A stretch of 64,000 nt of DNA from Planctomycetota bacterium (GCA_029259915.1 JAJDED010000010.1:1-64000), one strand, 5' to 3'; positions 35,619 to 45,969 are shown, counted from the stretch's first letter. Translations and numbers: made by a program. Notes: generated from the sequence alone by a model not told the origin.

Positions 35619-37838
35619 TTATGTCGTGCTGACCGCGACGCCACTTCGTTGACGTCCTAGCCAGTTGGATAGCAAGAGCTCGCTTGCGAGAAAAACGATG
35701 AGTAGTAGTAGGAGAAATTCCCAGATCGGTTCTTCAGGACGAATGGCTTGGGCTTGTTGCGGGGCGACAGAACTGTCAGCACCGGTATGCAATCCCAGGG
35801 CGGAGAGGAGTTTTTCGCGTTCCTCTTCCGAAATCACTTGCCATGAGGATTCGCCTGTGTCGCGCGCAACATAAAAAGGCAAACTGGCCACGGTTTCGTT
35901 CCCCGATTTGAACGCGATGCGATACATTCCGGGCTGATGAGTTCGCGAGAATTGGAATCGTGCATGGCCATCATTCGTAGGCTCCACGATTAGCGAATGT
36001 TCGTTGCCATCGGGAGTCACCAGCTCTGGTGTGGCAAATGCCGCTTCGGCTGGAGAAGATGCGACAATCGCATGACCTGGGCTAAGGTTGTAGCGAGCTG
36101 TCGAGCCGGCAGTCAAATAGTCAAGCCAATCGTGGACCATCACCACATAAGATTTCAATTGGGGAAGATTGCTCCACTCGAGCCCGAGTGGAAAAGCTTG
36201 CACCAGAATGCGTCCTCGCCCAAAATAGTTTTCAACTACCAAGGGGCTGCCATCGCCCGACTCAACAAGCACCGACACGGATGATGACTCTCCTTGAGTA
36301 GGTGAGAGCTGCCAATATTCGTAGAGCCGTGCTTCGTCGATATCTAATTGAGTTGTATTGGCCAGGTGAACTGTTGCGGGATGTTCGTGCGAAGGGGGAT
36401 GAATCATTCCCGCGGGTTCGTTGGTATCGTCGACGGTTCTCAAAATCTGAATGGCAACAGGGCTCGGCCCTTGTCCCTCGTCGTGCCAAGTCCGATTGAA
36501 TGCAACGCGATCGGTTCGGGCTCCTAAAGCTACCCACAACGCCCCCCCTTTGGCAACAAACTCGGACAGTCGATCCAAAACATCAGGTTCTAGCTCACCA
36601 AGATCGGTAAAGATGACGCAACGATAATTTGCAAAAGTCCTATCTGCGAGCTCATCCGACGTAACCGATTCGGGATGATAGACAGAATGCCACGGCTGCG
36701 CGTTCTCATCTTGATGGTAGCCCAAGGCGGCCATCAAAAGTTCGTTTGCCGACTTCGCATTTTCACCCGGCTGGGAATCATGGACTAACAACACAGGCAA
36801 TTGGTCTGAAACTTCCACCACGACGCTCGACTGTTGGTCCAGCGCGATTTGGTCCTGCAAATCTGCTCGACAAGTGATGGCATAGTGGCCAGCGTGTTCG
36901 AGACGAACAGAGGTCTTAACCCGAGCAGATTGATTGGACTGAAGCCCTTTGAGGTTTGTGGTTGCAACCACATTTTCGTCGACCAACCACTGGACCGTTG
37001 CATTCTGACTGGCAACGTGTCCCGTGTTGTTTACTAAGGCTGAAAGTTCGATGGAGTCGTTCGGCTGCACGATCTTGCTGGATGCTTCGATCTGCATCAC
37101 CGCGAGATTATTGAATTTACTCTCCTGCAAGCTGCAATCAACAATCTCGATTGCAGTGGGCGCTGCTGAATTTTTTCGTGCTTCCTCTAGCTGTCGCCAG
37201 GCTCCTTGGGCATCTAGCTGCCAACTATTCGCCTGATTGTCGGTAAATACGACAATCCGCCGATGTCTCTGCTTGCCTTCGGATTCGGGTTGGATTGCAC
37301 GTTGCATGCAATCAAGCAATTCTGCCTTACCCAAGGTGGGCTCAACATTATCTAAAATCGCTTCGAGACGGCTTTTGCCCCCGCTATCTGCGGGGATGCC
37401 TTCGGCTGTTAGCCACTCGCCCCCACCAGAGGCTAATAGCACATGGACACGGTCTCCGCCGCCGAGTTCTGCAAGTACCTCATTCATATTTTCGTTCAGC
37501 AGATCCCATGCGGAGAGATCCTCCACTGTGCGCGACATCGAAAGTGAATTATCAACGATCAACACCACTTCGGAAGCATCGCTGGTCGCCCACCAGGCGC
37601 CGCGAATCAAGGGTTGAGCTAAAGCGAGTACCAATGCCACAATCGCCCCCATACGTAGCGTTAGGAGCAACAGTTCTTCCAATCGCTCTATGCTGCGCCC
37701 TTTGGTTTTCGCCTGTGTCAAAAACTGCATTGCGCCCCAAGGAATCACGTCTCGCTGCCGACCTCGGTAGAGATGAATCAATACCGGTACCGCAACCAAG
37801 GGCAAAGCTGCCAAGAATAGTCCGTTTAAGAAGCTCAC
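35619..37838 (-). CDS. BatA-like N-terminal membrane plus vWA protein
   Basis: This is a 739-aa protein. Residues 1-80 are the aerotolerance-regulator N-terminal domain (FLAALPLVAVPVLIHLYRGRQRDVIPWGAMQFL, LLLLTLRMGAIVALVLALAQP), followed by a vWA fold with metal-site motif VVLIVDNSLSMS near residue 95. A CARDB-like beta domain lies around 245-340, a second domain with IFTDLGELEPDVLDRL around 400-560, and one transmembrane helix at the C-terminus. Bat-type proteins act with MoxR ATPases on envelope complexes; the exact client is unknown. It is 21 bp before the previous vWA gene and 76 bp after DUF58. Confidence 0.83.
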   Translation of the reverse strand: MSFLNGLFLAALPLVAVPVLIHLYRGRQRDVIPWGAMQFLTQAKTKGRSIERLEELLLLTLRMGAIVALVLALAQPLIRGAWWATSDASEVVLIVDNSLSMSRTVEDLSAWDLLNENMNEVLAELGGGDRVHVLLASGGGEWLTAEGIPADSGGKSRLEAILDNVEPTLGKAELLDCMQRAIQPESEGKQRHRRIVVFTDNQANSWQLDAQGAWRQLEEARKNSAAPTAIEIVDCSLQESKFNNLAVMQIEASSKIVQPNDSIELSALVNNTGHVASQNATVQWLVDENVVATTNLKGLQSNQSARVKTSVRLEHAGHYAITCRADLQDQIALDQQSSVVVEVSDQLPVLLVHDSQPGENAKSANELLMAALGYHQDENAQPWHSVYHPESVTSDELADRTFANYRCVIFTDLGELEPDVLDRLSEFVAKGGALWVALGARTDRVAFNRTWHDEGQGPSPVAIQILRTVDDTNEPAGMIHPPSHEHPATVHLANTTQLDIDEARLYEYWQLSPTQGESSSVSVLVESGDGSPLVVENYFGRGRILVQAFPLGLEWSNLPQLKSYVVMVHDWLDYLTAGSTARYNLSPGHAIVASSPAEAAFATPELVTPDGNEHSLIVEPTNDGHARFQFSRTHQPGMYRIAFKSGNETVASLPFYVARDTGESSWQVISEEEREKLLSALGLHTGADSSVAPQQAQAIRPEEPIWEFLLLLLIVFLASELLLSNWLGRQRSGVAVSTT

Positions 37839-37914
37839 GAATCGCCCACACCTTGGTTGGATTGTTTTTCCGCTAGACAGGTAACAAGGAAAAATGCCTA
37901 ACCCAGGAACACCG

Positions 37915-38985
37915 TTAAACTCTCGTTCTTGCTGCCTGCGTTTTTTTTTGTGACGCCCGTTTGTGTAAGTAACCTGCTAGCGAATCCCCCAAATCGCAAT
38001 CGGTGGTCATCGTCACCAGATCAGCACCTATGTCGACTACAGCCTGATGCAGATCGTTCAGAAACTGTTGAAATTCTTTGAGGTACTGCTTTCTTACCGT
38101 GTTTGGGTTCACCTGAATTTGTCGTGGCAACTCCAAGTCCTCAAAAAATGCCTCACGCCGAAACGGAAATGTTAGCTCCTCCGGTGCCAGAATTTGCATG
38201 ACCAGAATATCGTGCCCGCGAACTCGAAACTGTTCGAGAACTTGTTTCAATTGGGCAACCTCGCCAAAGCAATCAGACAACAAGATCACTAGACCCCGAC
38301 GCTTAAGACGCCCAGTCAATTCAACCAGCGAGTCGGCAAGATTCGATTCGCCTGAAGCATCGACATTACTTAACACATTGAGTACTCGTGCCAAATGATT
38401 TGCCCGCGGCAAGGGACGCACATACTCGTGAGTTTGATTTCCTACGACCGCCAAGCCTACTGAATCTCGTTGGCGCAAAAGTAAGTGACCAAGACAAGAA
38501 CTGGCCATCTGCGCGTAGCGCCACTTGCTGACGGGTGACATTCCAAATCGCATGGAACCACTGGCGTCGGCAACGATTAACGCCTGCAAATTGGTTTCGT
38601 CGTCGAATTGCCTCACATAGTAACGATCGCTCTTGGCATAGTGACGCCAGTCGAGTTGCCTGAGGTCATCGCCTTGGGCGTAGGGCCGCAACTCAGAAAA
38701 ATCGGTACAGCCACCTTTGTGTGTGGAGCGATGTTTCCCCGACAAGAAGCCGTCGACTACCGTTTGGGCTATTAATTCCAAATTCCCTAATTTCGAGAGC
38801 GTTTGTGGATCGAAGATTGAGACAGAGTTCTCATTAAGACCGTCCGAATCGATCGATGTTGCGTCGGACTGGGCTGTCCCGCGAAGAGATTTTTTGTGGC
38901 TGTCTGGCGAGAGCGCAACCCCCCCATCCACCGTTTGCCTTTGGCGAAGCGAATCGACAAAATTCCGTACACGGTGATTGCTCAC
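37915..38985 (-). CDS. DUF58 family protein (vWA-like)
   Basis: The 356-aa protein carries the DUF58 signature FSELRPYAQGDDLRQLDWRHYAKSDRYYVRQF at about residues 95-130. The metal-site strand ALIVADASGSMRFG (DxSxS) follows, then GLVILLSDCFGE. There is no transmembrane segment, so it is a cytosolic member that pairs with MoxR. The N-terminal about 60 residues are polar and unique. It is the middle gene of the MoxR-DUF58-BatA trio. Confidence 0.9.
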   Translation of the reverse strand: MSNHRVRNFVDSLRQRQTVDGGVALSPDSHKKSLRGTAQSDATSIDSDGLNENSVSIFDPQTLSKLGNLELIAQTVVDGFLSGKHRSTHKGGCTDFSELRPYAQGDDLRQLDWRHYAKSDRYYVRQFDDETNLQALIVADASGSMRFGMSPVSKWRYAQMASSCLGHLLLRQRDSVGLAVVGNQTHEYVRPLPRANHLARVLNVLSNVDASGESNLADSLVELTGRLKRRGLVILLSDCFGEVAQLKQVLEQFRVRGHDILVMQILAPEELTFPFRREAFFEDLELPRQIQVNPNTVRKQYLKEFQQFLNDLHQAVVDIGADLVTMTTDCDLGDSLAGYLHKRASQKKTQAARTRV

Positions 38986-39082
38986 AAGGTTCTCTACTTT
39001 TCAGGGTCGAGCGGGCGTTATCCGTCTGCCGATAGCTCTTTGCTTCTGGCACAGACGTTTGGTTTTTCGACTGAAAAAACAT

Positions 39083-40120
39083 TCAAGTGCTGAGGGCGGC
39101 ACATTGTTCGATCAGGGCAGTAACAATATCGTCAATGTCGAGGCCTGCCGCTTCGGCATTGAATGTGGGAATGATGCGATGACGTAGCACAGACAACGCT
39201 ACTTCGTAAATATCTTCGGTCGTCACATGACAACGCTTGTGGAGCAGCGCTCTGGCTTTCCCCGCCATCATCAGAGCGATACTCGCGCGAGGACCTGCTC
39301 CATATTGGACTTTGTCTTGTAAGTTCGCCGGCAACTGGCCTTCTTCGGGTCGGCTCATCCTCGCCAGATCGACCGCGGCATGATAGACATGATCCGACAC
39401 GACCACCTTGGGGACAAGCGCCTGCATCTCGCGCAAAACGGTAATGCCAATGACGTGCGAAATTTCGTAGGAATAATCGGTCGTCTGACGCCGGCAAATC
39501 TCAAGTTCCCCGTCACGGTCTGGGTACTCGACTTTGATCTTCATCAAAAATCGATCGAGTTGAGCCTCTGGCAGAGGATACGTGCCCTCAACTTCAATCG
39601 GGTTTTGGGTTGCCAACACAAAAAATGGATCGGGGAGCTCGTAAGTTATTCCCCCGATCGACAACTGGCGTTCCTCCATCGCTTCAAGCATCGCACTTTG
39701 CGTTTTGGGGGGAGTACGGTTGATTTCATCTGCCAAGATCAAGTTGGCAAACAATGGCCCTTGGACGAAGCGAAAAACTCGCTTTCCCGTCGTGCGATCT
39801 TCTTCCAGAACTTCCCCACCCGTGATATCCGCAGGCATCAGGTCGGGCGTGAACTGGACGCGATTAAACGACAGATCCATCAGCGATGCGAGTTGCGATA
39901 TTAGCAAGGTCTTTGCCAAGCCAGGCATGCCCTGCAAAATACAATGACCTCGGCAGAGCAAGCAAATCATCAGCTGCTCGGTCACATTGTCCATGCCTAC
40001 TATGACCCCACCCAATTCGGTACGTATCTGTTGATACTTTTCAAAGAGATTGTCGACCAACTGGGCGACTTCCTCTGTGCTGGAATCGGGAGTTAACACT
40101 GGCTGGTGATTATCAGTCAT
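39083..40120 (-). CDS. MoxR-type AAA+ ATPase
   Basis: The 345-aa AAA+ protein has a Walker A variant typical of MoxR, GMPGLAKTLL (about residue 70). Walker B is NLILADEINRTPPKTQSAMLEAMEER (about 130), sensor 1 is FFVLATQNPIEVEGTYPLPEAQLDRF (about 170), and a C-terminal AAA lid ends in RHRIIPTFNAEAAGL. MoxR ATPases act as chaperone-like remodelers for the DUF58/vWA partners encoded downstream. ATG 40120 is preferred over the upstream TTG (40132) in the track. A 97-bp gap separates it from DUF58. Confidence 0.94.
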   Translation of the reverse strand: MTDNHQPVLTPDSSTEEVAQLVDNLFEKYQQIRTELGGVIVGMDNVTEQLMICLLCRGHCILQGMPGLAKTLLISQLASLMDLSFNRVQFTPDLMPADITGGEVLEEDRTTGKRVFRFVQGPLFANLILADEINRTPPKTQSAMLEAMEERQLSIGGITYELPDPFFVLATQNPIEVEGTYPLPEAQLDRFLMKIKVEYPDRDGELEICRRQTTDYSYEISHVIGITVLREMQALVPKVVVSDHVYHAAVDLARMSRPEEGQLPANLQDKVQYGAGPRASIALMMAGKARALLHKRCHVTTEDIYEVALSVLRHRIIPTFNAEAAGLDIDDIVTALIEQCAALST

Positions 40121-40218
40121 CGTCGATCTCAAAGCTTGAATGGGTTAAAATGATCGTGAAGCGTATTGTATCACGAGAGAAATTGTTTAACGAAATTTAT
40201 TCGGTACGGTATTCTCAC

Positions 40219-41901
40219 CTATTCGTTGCTCACTGGAAAATCTTGGACTTCTAGGGTGTTCACCAGACCGTCCCCATCTCGGTCAAGACGAGAAAACTGT
40301 TCCGAGGTACCGAGAAACTCGCGCTGGGACAAATCTCCATCCGCATTGCGATCCATGTCAGCAAACCAGGATGGCGCCGTCGGGCGTTCTAAGTCGCGCA
40401 ATTCTCTCGATGCGGCGATCGGCTGATCGAGAGCTTCATGGGCCAATAAGCCTCGGGTAACCGTTAAACGGATAGCGGTAGGAAGCTCCGCACCAGCAAT
40501 CTTCCCATCAGCATTCCTGTCTAACCCGGCAAGCGACTTGCCCAAGTGTCGGCATTCGCGCGAAGTCAGCCGATGATTGTTGTCTTGGTCGAGGAGGCGA
40601 AACAATGGGTAACCATCAACGACAGCTCCGATTGCAATCTGATTTTTTTCACTCTTCGATGCCATGCAAGTTATGGCAGAGAGTTCAACATACGTTCCAT
40701 CGCAATCGATGGTGATCACATTTTCGCTGGACGAGACAACTTGGTCTCCATCAACCGCCAATAGGACAACTTCACCGCTTCCAATTGTCAGATCGATGCT
40801 ACAAGCGAAATCTGGCGATTCGTAAAGCAAGCCTTGAATGTCAGCTACCGTCAACGATCGATCGCCGAGAGACAAGCGAGTTTTTAGTTGATCGGTTTCC
40901 GATCTAGCACCAGCTTGTGCGTCATAACGAGCAACCATCTCCCGGCGTAAGCCATTCCAATCTGTCTGTTCATTCAAAACTACGGCTAGGGGATGACTCA
41001 TTGCCCGTGGGTAGGGTGAATCGCTTTCTTCTGGGTGCAGTTCGGCAAGATCGATCACGTCGTCCTCGTCAACATCCGCTTGGCGCAACTGCGCTGGAGC
41101 CTTACTTATTTCTTCTGTCGAGAGAACTTGGTCGTGATCGGTATCAAGCCAACTCCATAGCGGAGCTAGTTTGGCACGGCGCCAGCTCATTGCGGGAGCG
41201 AGAGTCAACAAGCCAGGACCACCAGCCCATTCTGCGAGTAGCCAGCGAATCTCATCGCGGTCGGTGTCTGCTACTCCCGCAGCCAAATACTGGCGTAACC
41301 GTGCGCTCGCCGTAGGGGGACGACGGCTGCGCACCTTAACGACAGGTACAGCATCTTCGTCGGTAGGGTCTTCTGTAGCTGTTTCGGAAACAACAGCTGT
41401 AGAAGACTCCGCAGGTTCAACCTCCTCGACAGGGTCAACAGACGTGGAGGCGGTTGCCTGCTCTACAAGAGAATCGATCCAGGACTCCCGCCAATCGCGA
41501 AAGGGCACACCTTCGACATGGATCGCCAGATCGACCAAGATCGGCATCGTGGGGCCCATGACTAACACACGTATCCACGGATCGCTACGATCGACCTGAG
41601 CAGGGATGCTCCACTGACCATCATGACTGCGAGCATAATATTCCAAGGAATTTATTTCAGTGACCGACTGCACCGAACCACAAGCATTGGTTGTCGTCTG
41701 CGGCTTTGCATCGGGAGACTTCAACTGTTGAACAGCGCATTGCGCAAGTGGCTTTTGACGGAGCAGTTCCACCCGATCTGTTTCGCCCCGGGCAATCTCC
41801 ATCGAAGCGGTGAAGAGAATTGCGATAACAGCGCAGTAAGACACCGTCGACGTCCGACGCCAACGTCCAGAACCCCTCGTTGCTGAGAAATATTTCATCA
41901 A
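40219..41901 (-). CDS. Exported EF-hand repeat protein
   Basis: The 560-aa protein has an N-terminal hydrophobic segment (about residues 18-35). At least six EF-hand-like loops are visible: DTDHDQVLSTEE, DVDEDDVIDLAE, DQDNNHRLTSRE, DRNADGKIAGAE, DRNADGDLSQRE and DRDGDGLVNTLE, each a 12-residue Ca-binding loop with D-x-D/N-x-D/N spacing. An acidic low-complexity stretch (about 165-185) separates the N-terminal region. Planctomycete EF-hand proteins are usually secreted Ca sensors or matrix proteins. It lies between DUF1501 and moxR in the array. Confidence 0.83.
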   Translation of the reverse strand: MMKYFSATRGSGRWRRTSTVSYCAVIAILFTASMEIARGETDRVELLRQKPLAQCAVQQLKSPDAKPQTTTNACGSVQSVTEINSLEYYARSHDGQWSIPAQVDRSDPWIRVLVMGPTMPILVDLAIHVEGVPFRDWRESWIDSLVEQATASTSVDPVEEVEPAESSTAVVSETATEDPTDEDAVPVVKVRSRRPPTASARLRQYLAAGVADTDRDEIRWLLAEWAGGPGLLTLAPAMSWRRAKLAPLWSWLDTDHDQVLSTEEISKAPAQLRQADVDEDDVIDLAELHPEESDSPYPRAMSHPLAVVLNEQTDWNGLRREMVARYDAQAGARSETDQLKTRLSLGDRSLTVADIQGLLYESPDFACSIDLTIGSGEVVLLAVDGDQVVSSSENVITIDCDGTYVELSAITCMASKSEKNQIAIGAVVDGYPLFRLLDQDNNHRLTSRECRHLGKSLAGLDRNADGKIAGAELPTAIRLTVTRGLLAHEALDQPIAASRELRDLERPTAPSWFADMDRNADGDLSQREFLGTSEQFSRLDRDGDGLVNTLEVQDFPVSNE

Positions 41902-41946
41902 AATCTTCTCACCCTAACCGTGTCGTCGAATACTGACGAACATAAC

Positions 41947-43290
41947 TTATGCCAGCAATTGCTTGATCGGTTCATCATCAACGATTGCAATGGGCCGACC
42001 GATGTTCGATATGTTTTGGGTATCCGGGGGGACTCCCATTGCCGCGCAGATTGTCGCTAGAACTTCGGTGACCGAAGTTTGGTCTTCTTCAATATCCATG
42101 CCATCTGCGCTGGTGCGTCCGTAGACCTGTCCGCCCGCGATTCCGCCACCAGCCAAAACACACGACCAAGCACGCGGAAAATGGTCGCGTCCTGCCTGCC
42201 CGTTAATCTGAGGTGTGCGGCCAAATTCGCCCATCCAGATGATCGTGGTCGAGTCTAATAAGCCACGATCTCGCAGGTCGGTCATCAAGGTCGCCCACCC
42301 CGCATCCAGCTCGGCAGACAACGCAGCGACAGACTCAAAATTATTGCTATGCGTATCCCAGCCAAAGTTCGCGTTTGATGAAGTGGTAAGCGAGACTTCG
42401 ACAAATGGCACGCCTCGTTCAACCAACCGACGTGCAAGCAAACAGCCTTGGCCAAAAGTCCCTTTGCCATAGGCTTCGCGGACTTCGTCGGCCTCTTCCG
42501 ACAAATTGAACGCGCCGGCAGCATCGCCCTGGGTCATTCGCAAGGCGCTATCGTAAACCGACCTATGGGCATTCGTGGTCTCCCCTGGATGCTGTGCCAA
42601 AAAATGATTTTCCATGGATTTCCAAAGTTCTAAACGGCTAGCCATTTGCGATGAGGTCACCTTGCCAGGCGGACTCAACGATTCTACTTTCAGTTCAGCA
42701 AATCCTTCCGTTTCTGGGGCTACCGCAGGAGTGCCAATGCGTGTTCCCCCAACGATTAGGGGTGCAAATTTTGGACCCAAAAAACCAGGACCAAACGCAG
42801 CTTGATCAATACCGAGCGAAGGCGCAATGCTGACATAGGGTGGCAATGTCGCGGAGGGTAAGACTAGCTGCTTTGCTAACGCAGCCCCAATCGACGGATA
42901 CTGCTCCAATCCCATCGGCGGATGTCCCGTGCGCATCAGATGCGAACCGCGGCTGTGGTCACCTTCCTTGGTACTCAAGCTGCGAATGATTGCTAATTGA
43001 TCTGCCTGCTTGGCAAGCTGTGGCAAATGTTCGCTGAATCGAATTCCTGGCACATTGGTAGAGATTTCCTTGAATTCGCCGCCATTCTCATGGTTGGGCT
43101 TCATGTCGAAGGTGTCGGTCTGACTCGGTCCCCCGCCCATCCACAATACTATGCAATGGCGACTTCGCTTGGGGTCGTTTGCAAGCTTTTGGGCGAACGC
43201 CGGCAGCCACCCGCTCATGCTCATTCCGCACAAACCCAAACCAGTCGATTGCAACCAACGACGACGATCGATGGGGTTTAATTGTGACAT
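41947..43290 (-). CDS. DUF1501 protein
   Basis: The 447-aa protein begins with a Tat-like leader (DRRRWLQSTGLGLCG). It carries the family features HCIVLWMGGGPSQTDTFDMKP, the ATLPPYVSIAP block, TTIIWMGEFGRTPQINGQAGRDHFPRAWS and VTEVLATICAAMGV. DUF1501 has an alkaline-phosphatase/sulfatase-like fold and is almost always encoded with DUF1549/DUF1553 proteins in planctomycetes; the function is unknown. Here the partner is the preceding gene (36-bp gap), confirming the usual pair. Confidence 0.94.
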   Translation of the reverse strand: MSQLNPIDRRRWLQSTGLGLCGMSMSGWLPAFAQKLANDPKRSRHCIVLWMGGGPSQTDTFDMKPNHENGGEFKEISTNVPGIRFSEHLPQLAKQADQLAIIRSLSTKEGDHSRGSHLMRTGHPPMGLEQYPSIGAALAKQLVLPSATLPPYVSIAPSLGIDQAAFGPGFLGPKFAPLIVGGTRIGTPAVAPETEGFAELKVESLSPPGKVTSSQMASRLELWKSMENHFLAQHPGETTNAHRSVYDSALRMTQGDAAGAFNLSEEADEVREAYGKGTFGQGCLLARRLVERGVPFVEVSLTTSSNANFGWDTHSNNFESVAALSAELDAGWATLMTDLRDRGLLDSTTIIWMGEFGRTPQINGQAGRDHFPRAWSCVLAGGGIAGGQVYGRTSADGMDIEEDQTSVTEVLATICAAMGVPPDTQNISNIGRPIAIVDDEPIKQLLA

Positions 43291-43326
43291 CTAATTGACC
43301 CTCGTAGCTTGTACTGATTTAAAAAT

Positions 43327-45954
43327 TCAGTGAATGAAAGTAAATTCTGCGCTATTGAGCAATGCCCATAGCACGTCACCCATCGCCTGCATCCGCTCGG
43401 CCTCATCTTTGGCCGCACCAACATACTCGAACATCTTTCGCTGCTCTTCCCCGTTCGGCAACCTCGACAGCGTAGCTAAGAACAGAGTCTCAATCCGCTG
43501 CTGATCGCTAAAGAATGGCGCTCCGAGTGACTTCAGCAAGCCACTCGTTTCGAGATCCGTTGCTCCATGAATAATCTGTCCATGCAACAGAGTCAGGGCT
43601 TGGGGGATGCCTGCGTGATAATTCGTTCGTTCCCCTGGTGGGGCCTGAAACTGAACGATGAAAGCCTGTCGCGAAGTATTAGAAAACCGAGCCAAGGCCC
43701 CATTCTCCGTGCTCTCGAGGGACATCGCTGCATTCTGTGTTGACACAGCAATACAGTCATACAGTTGGTCGGCTGTCATGCTCTTCAAATTCATGCGGGC
43801 GAAGAGCAAAGTTTGCGACGGTTCCTCGACATCCGCGCGACTCGAAAGCTGATAAGCTTCGCTCAAAACCAGCGTTCGCAGCAATCGCCGTAGGTCAAAG
43901 CCGCTGGCCGCAAAATCTTGGCTTAGAAATTCCATCGCTTCAGGAATGACTGGTGCATTGTCGACTCGCAAATCGTCAACCGGATCAACCAATCCACGAC
44001 CAAAGAGGTGCGCCCAAACACGATTGACCGCTGAGGATGAAAATCGACGATTGTCGCGAGAAGTAAGCCAAGCAACCAACTGCCGCCGGCGAGACAAAGC
44101 CTTCTTGCTTTGGATGAAGTCTTCCCCCTGTCCGGCGCCAGGCAAATGCGGGGCAATCACCTCCTCAGTATCTGGAAGCATCACTTCGCCTCGTGCATTA
44201 TCGCGCACCCGGAGAACGCGCGAGGTCACTTCCATTTTCCCCTGGGGGCGAGATATCTGTGCAAAAAAGGCCGCAAAGCCCCAAAAGTCTTCCTGGCTGA
44301 TTTCGTCGTCAAAAGGATGATCATGGCATTGCGCACATCCCATGCGCGTTCCCAAGAAAACGCGCGAGGTTTTGGAGGCAAGCTCCTCGGGATTGAGCTT
44401 CAAAGCGGCATAAAACAGCAACGGCCCTGATTCGCTGACACGTCCTTCGGCCGACAGCAATTGGGACACAAGTTGGTCATAAGGCAAGTTTTGTGCGAAA
44501 CGATCGGCTAGCCATTCATCGAACTTCGCCGTGCCACCAAAGGCTTGTAAGTCGACTCCCTCGGGCAACAACATCGTGCGCCAAACTGTAGCTAAATGGG
44601 TTGCGTGATCGCGACTCGCGAGCAGCTCATCCACCAACCGAGTTCGTCGATCAGGCGAGGGATCCTCGAGAAATTGATAAGCCTCGCTAACCATGGGAAT
44701 TCTTCCCGTAAGATCGAGATACACGCGGCGAAGGAACTCGGCATCGGTCGCCAACTCCGCAGGATGCACTCCTTGCGACTCCCAATAGGCTGTTAGCATT
44801 GCGTTGAGTTGCTCAACCAACTCACGCGAAGATAAGGGTTCCGCAGAGACATCCCAGTCGGTTGATTCATGAGGCGAAATAGACAGATCGAGAGCAGGTG
44901 ACGTAATCTCTGACTTAACAACCGCGTCGATCGCTTCGCTACCAGACTCTTTCTTGCCAATGGCTCCTAACTGCGCAGAAATAGTTTTCGCTCCAGACGG
45001 CGTAATCAATTTTGCCTCAGGGGAAACTCCTAATGCGAAGATCGTCGTTGGCCCTTGTTCTGGGTAAGCAAATTCAAAAACGGCATCTTCGAAATTTGCA
45101 TCTTCAAGAGTAACGTCTTTGAGTACGCGACCAGAAATAGGCAGATGCGTGGCCGGGTCGAGCAGAAACTCGAGTTCAACCGTTTTGGCCTCCTCGCCAA
45201 TGGCCCTCAGTTTCACTCGCAACTGGACAAGGCGGTCGTGTCCCGCTTTATTCTCGACAAGTTTCCAAGACTCGGAAACTAATTCCCAACCTTGCGGCGC
45301 GTCGTTCAGGATCGCTCCGATCTCGTCAACGTCCGACAACAACAGGGCGAGCAGCCTGACTTCCCAACTCGTGGCGTTCCTCGATTCCAACGATTTCTGA
45401 GTGATTGTTTGTTCTTCGGCGCGGTAATCTGCTCCCATCGCTTGACGGTCGTCTCGGAACACAGTGCGAGTGGCCGATTGGGCAGCGACAATGCCCTGTG
45501 AAGCCGAGGCCCAACCGCTCACGCCCTCGTTGGAAGCGACCGTCTGTACCCATGCGCATTGCTCAAGGGCCCTTAGCATCGCAGCCCAACCATAGGCTGG
45601 GGGGCTATTCCACAAAGTGGTGGCAACCAGCAAGGATGCCGCAGTGCCGAAAATCACGGCAAGCCGCCATCTTGATCGATGAAACGCCGACCTTGGCTTC
45701 GCTTCAGAAGCCGGCAAAGGATCGTCGGCTTTGGTGTTGACCCAACCAGCCTGGCTAGCGCCGTTGTTCGAAGGGCTCGAATCCCATCCGATAGATTGTT
45801 GAACTTCAGCGGGTTGAGCAAATTCCCGATCTAGTTTTTTCGACAGTGCATCGACGAAGGCATCGTCGAGTTTTGGCACGTCGTGCGCCACCTTGAGTAG
45901 ATGCTCAAGGCGAGCATCACTCAATTCGCCAGAATGTTCACGTTCTGCAGCCAT
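43327..45954 (-). CDS. Anti-sigma-like domain fused to DUF1549 and DUF1553
   Basis: This is an 875-aa protein. Residues 1-90 are soluble and acidic, followed by one transmembrane helix (WRLAVIFGTAASLLVATTLW, about 92-112). Residues 120-340 form a beta-rich domain resembling the sensor half of ECF anti-sigma factors. DUF1549 begins near 370 (EFLRRVYLDLTGRIP, then GCAQCHDHPFDD) and DUF1553 near 620 (RRQLVAWLTSRDNRRFSSSAVNRVWAHLFGRGLV). The CxxCH in DUF1549 is family-typical and need not bind haem. The gene starts 15 bp after the ECF sigma gene, so the N-terminus plausibly holds that sigma at the membrane while the C-terminus faces the periplasm. Confidence 0.85.
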   Translation of the reverse strand: MAAEREHSGELSDARLEHLLKVAHDVPKLDDAFVDALSKKLDREFAQPAEVQQSIGWDSSPSNNGASQAGWVNTKADDPLPASEAKPRSAFHRSRWRLAVIFGTAASLLVATTLWNSPPAYGWAAMLRALEQCAWVQTVASNEGVSGWASASQGIVAAQSATRTVFRDDRQAMGADYRAEEQTITQKSLESRNATSWEVRLLALLLSDVDEIGAILNDAPQGWELVSESWKLVENKAGHDRLVQLRVKLRAIGEEAKTVELEFLLDPATHLPISGRVLKDVTLEDANFEDAVFEFAYPEQGPTTIFALGVSPEAKLITPSGAKTISAQLGAIGKKESGSEAIDAVVKSEITSPALDLSISPHESTDWDVSAEPLSSRELVEQLNAMLTAYWESQGVHPAELATDAEFLRRVYLDLTGRIPMVSEAYQFLEDPSPDRRTRLVDELLASRDHATHLATVWRTMLLPEGVDLQAFGGTAKFDEWLADRFAQNLPYDQLVSQLLSAEGRVSESGPLLFYAALKLNPEELASKTSRVFLGTRMGCAQCHDHPFDDEISQEDFWGFAAFFAQISRPQGKMEVTSRVLRVRDNARGEVMLPDTEEVIAPHLPGAGQGEDFIQSKKALSRRRQLVAWLTSRDNRRFSSSAVNRVWAHLFGRGLVDPVDDLRVDNAPVIPEAMEFLSQDFAASGFDLRRLLRTLVLSEAYQLSSRADVEEPSQTLLFARMNLKSMTADQLYDCIAVSTQNAAMSLESTENGALARFSNTSRQAFIVQFQAPPGERTNYHAGIPQALTLLHGQIIHGATDLETSGLLKSLGAPFFSDQQRIETLFLATLSRLPNGEEQRKMFEYVGAAKDEAERMQAMGDVLWALLNSAEFTFIH

Positions 45955-45969
45955 AACAGCACCATTTAC

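Noticed and set aside
43327-45954. CAQCH in the DUF1549 region as evidence for a cytochrome
   Set aside because: The motif is a standard part of DUF1549 itself, and no separate cytochrome c domain is present; haem binding cannot be claimed from one motif.
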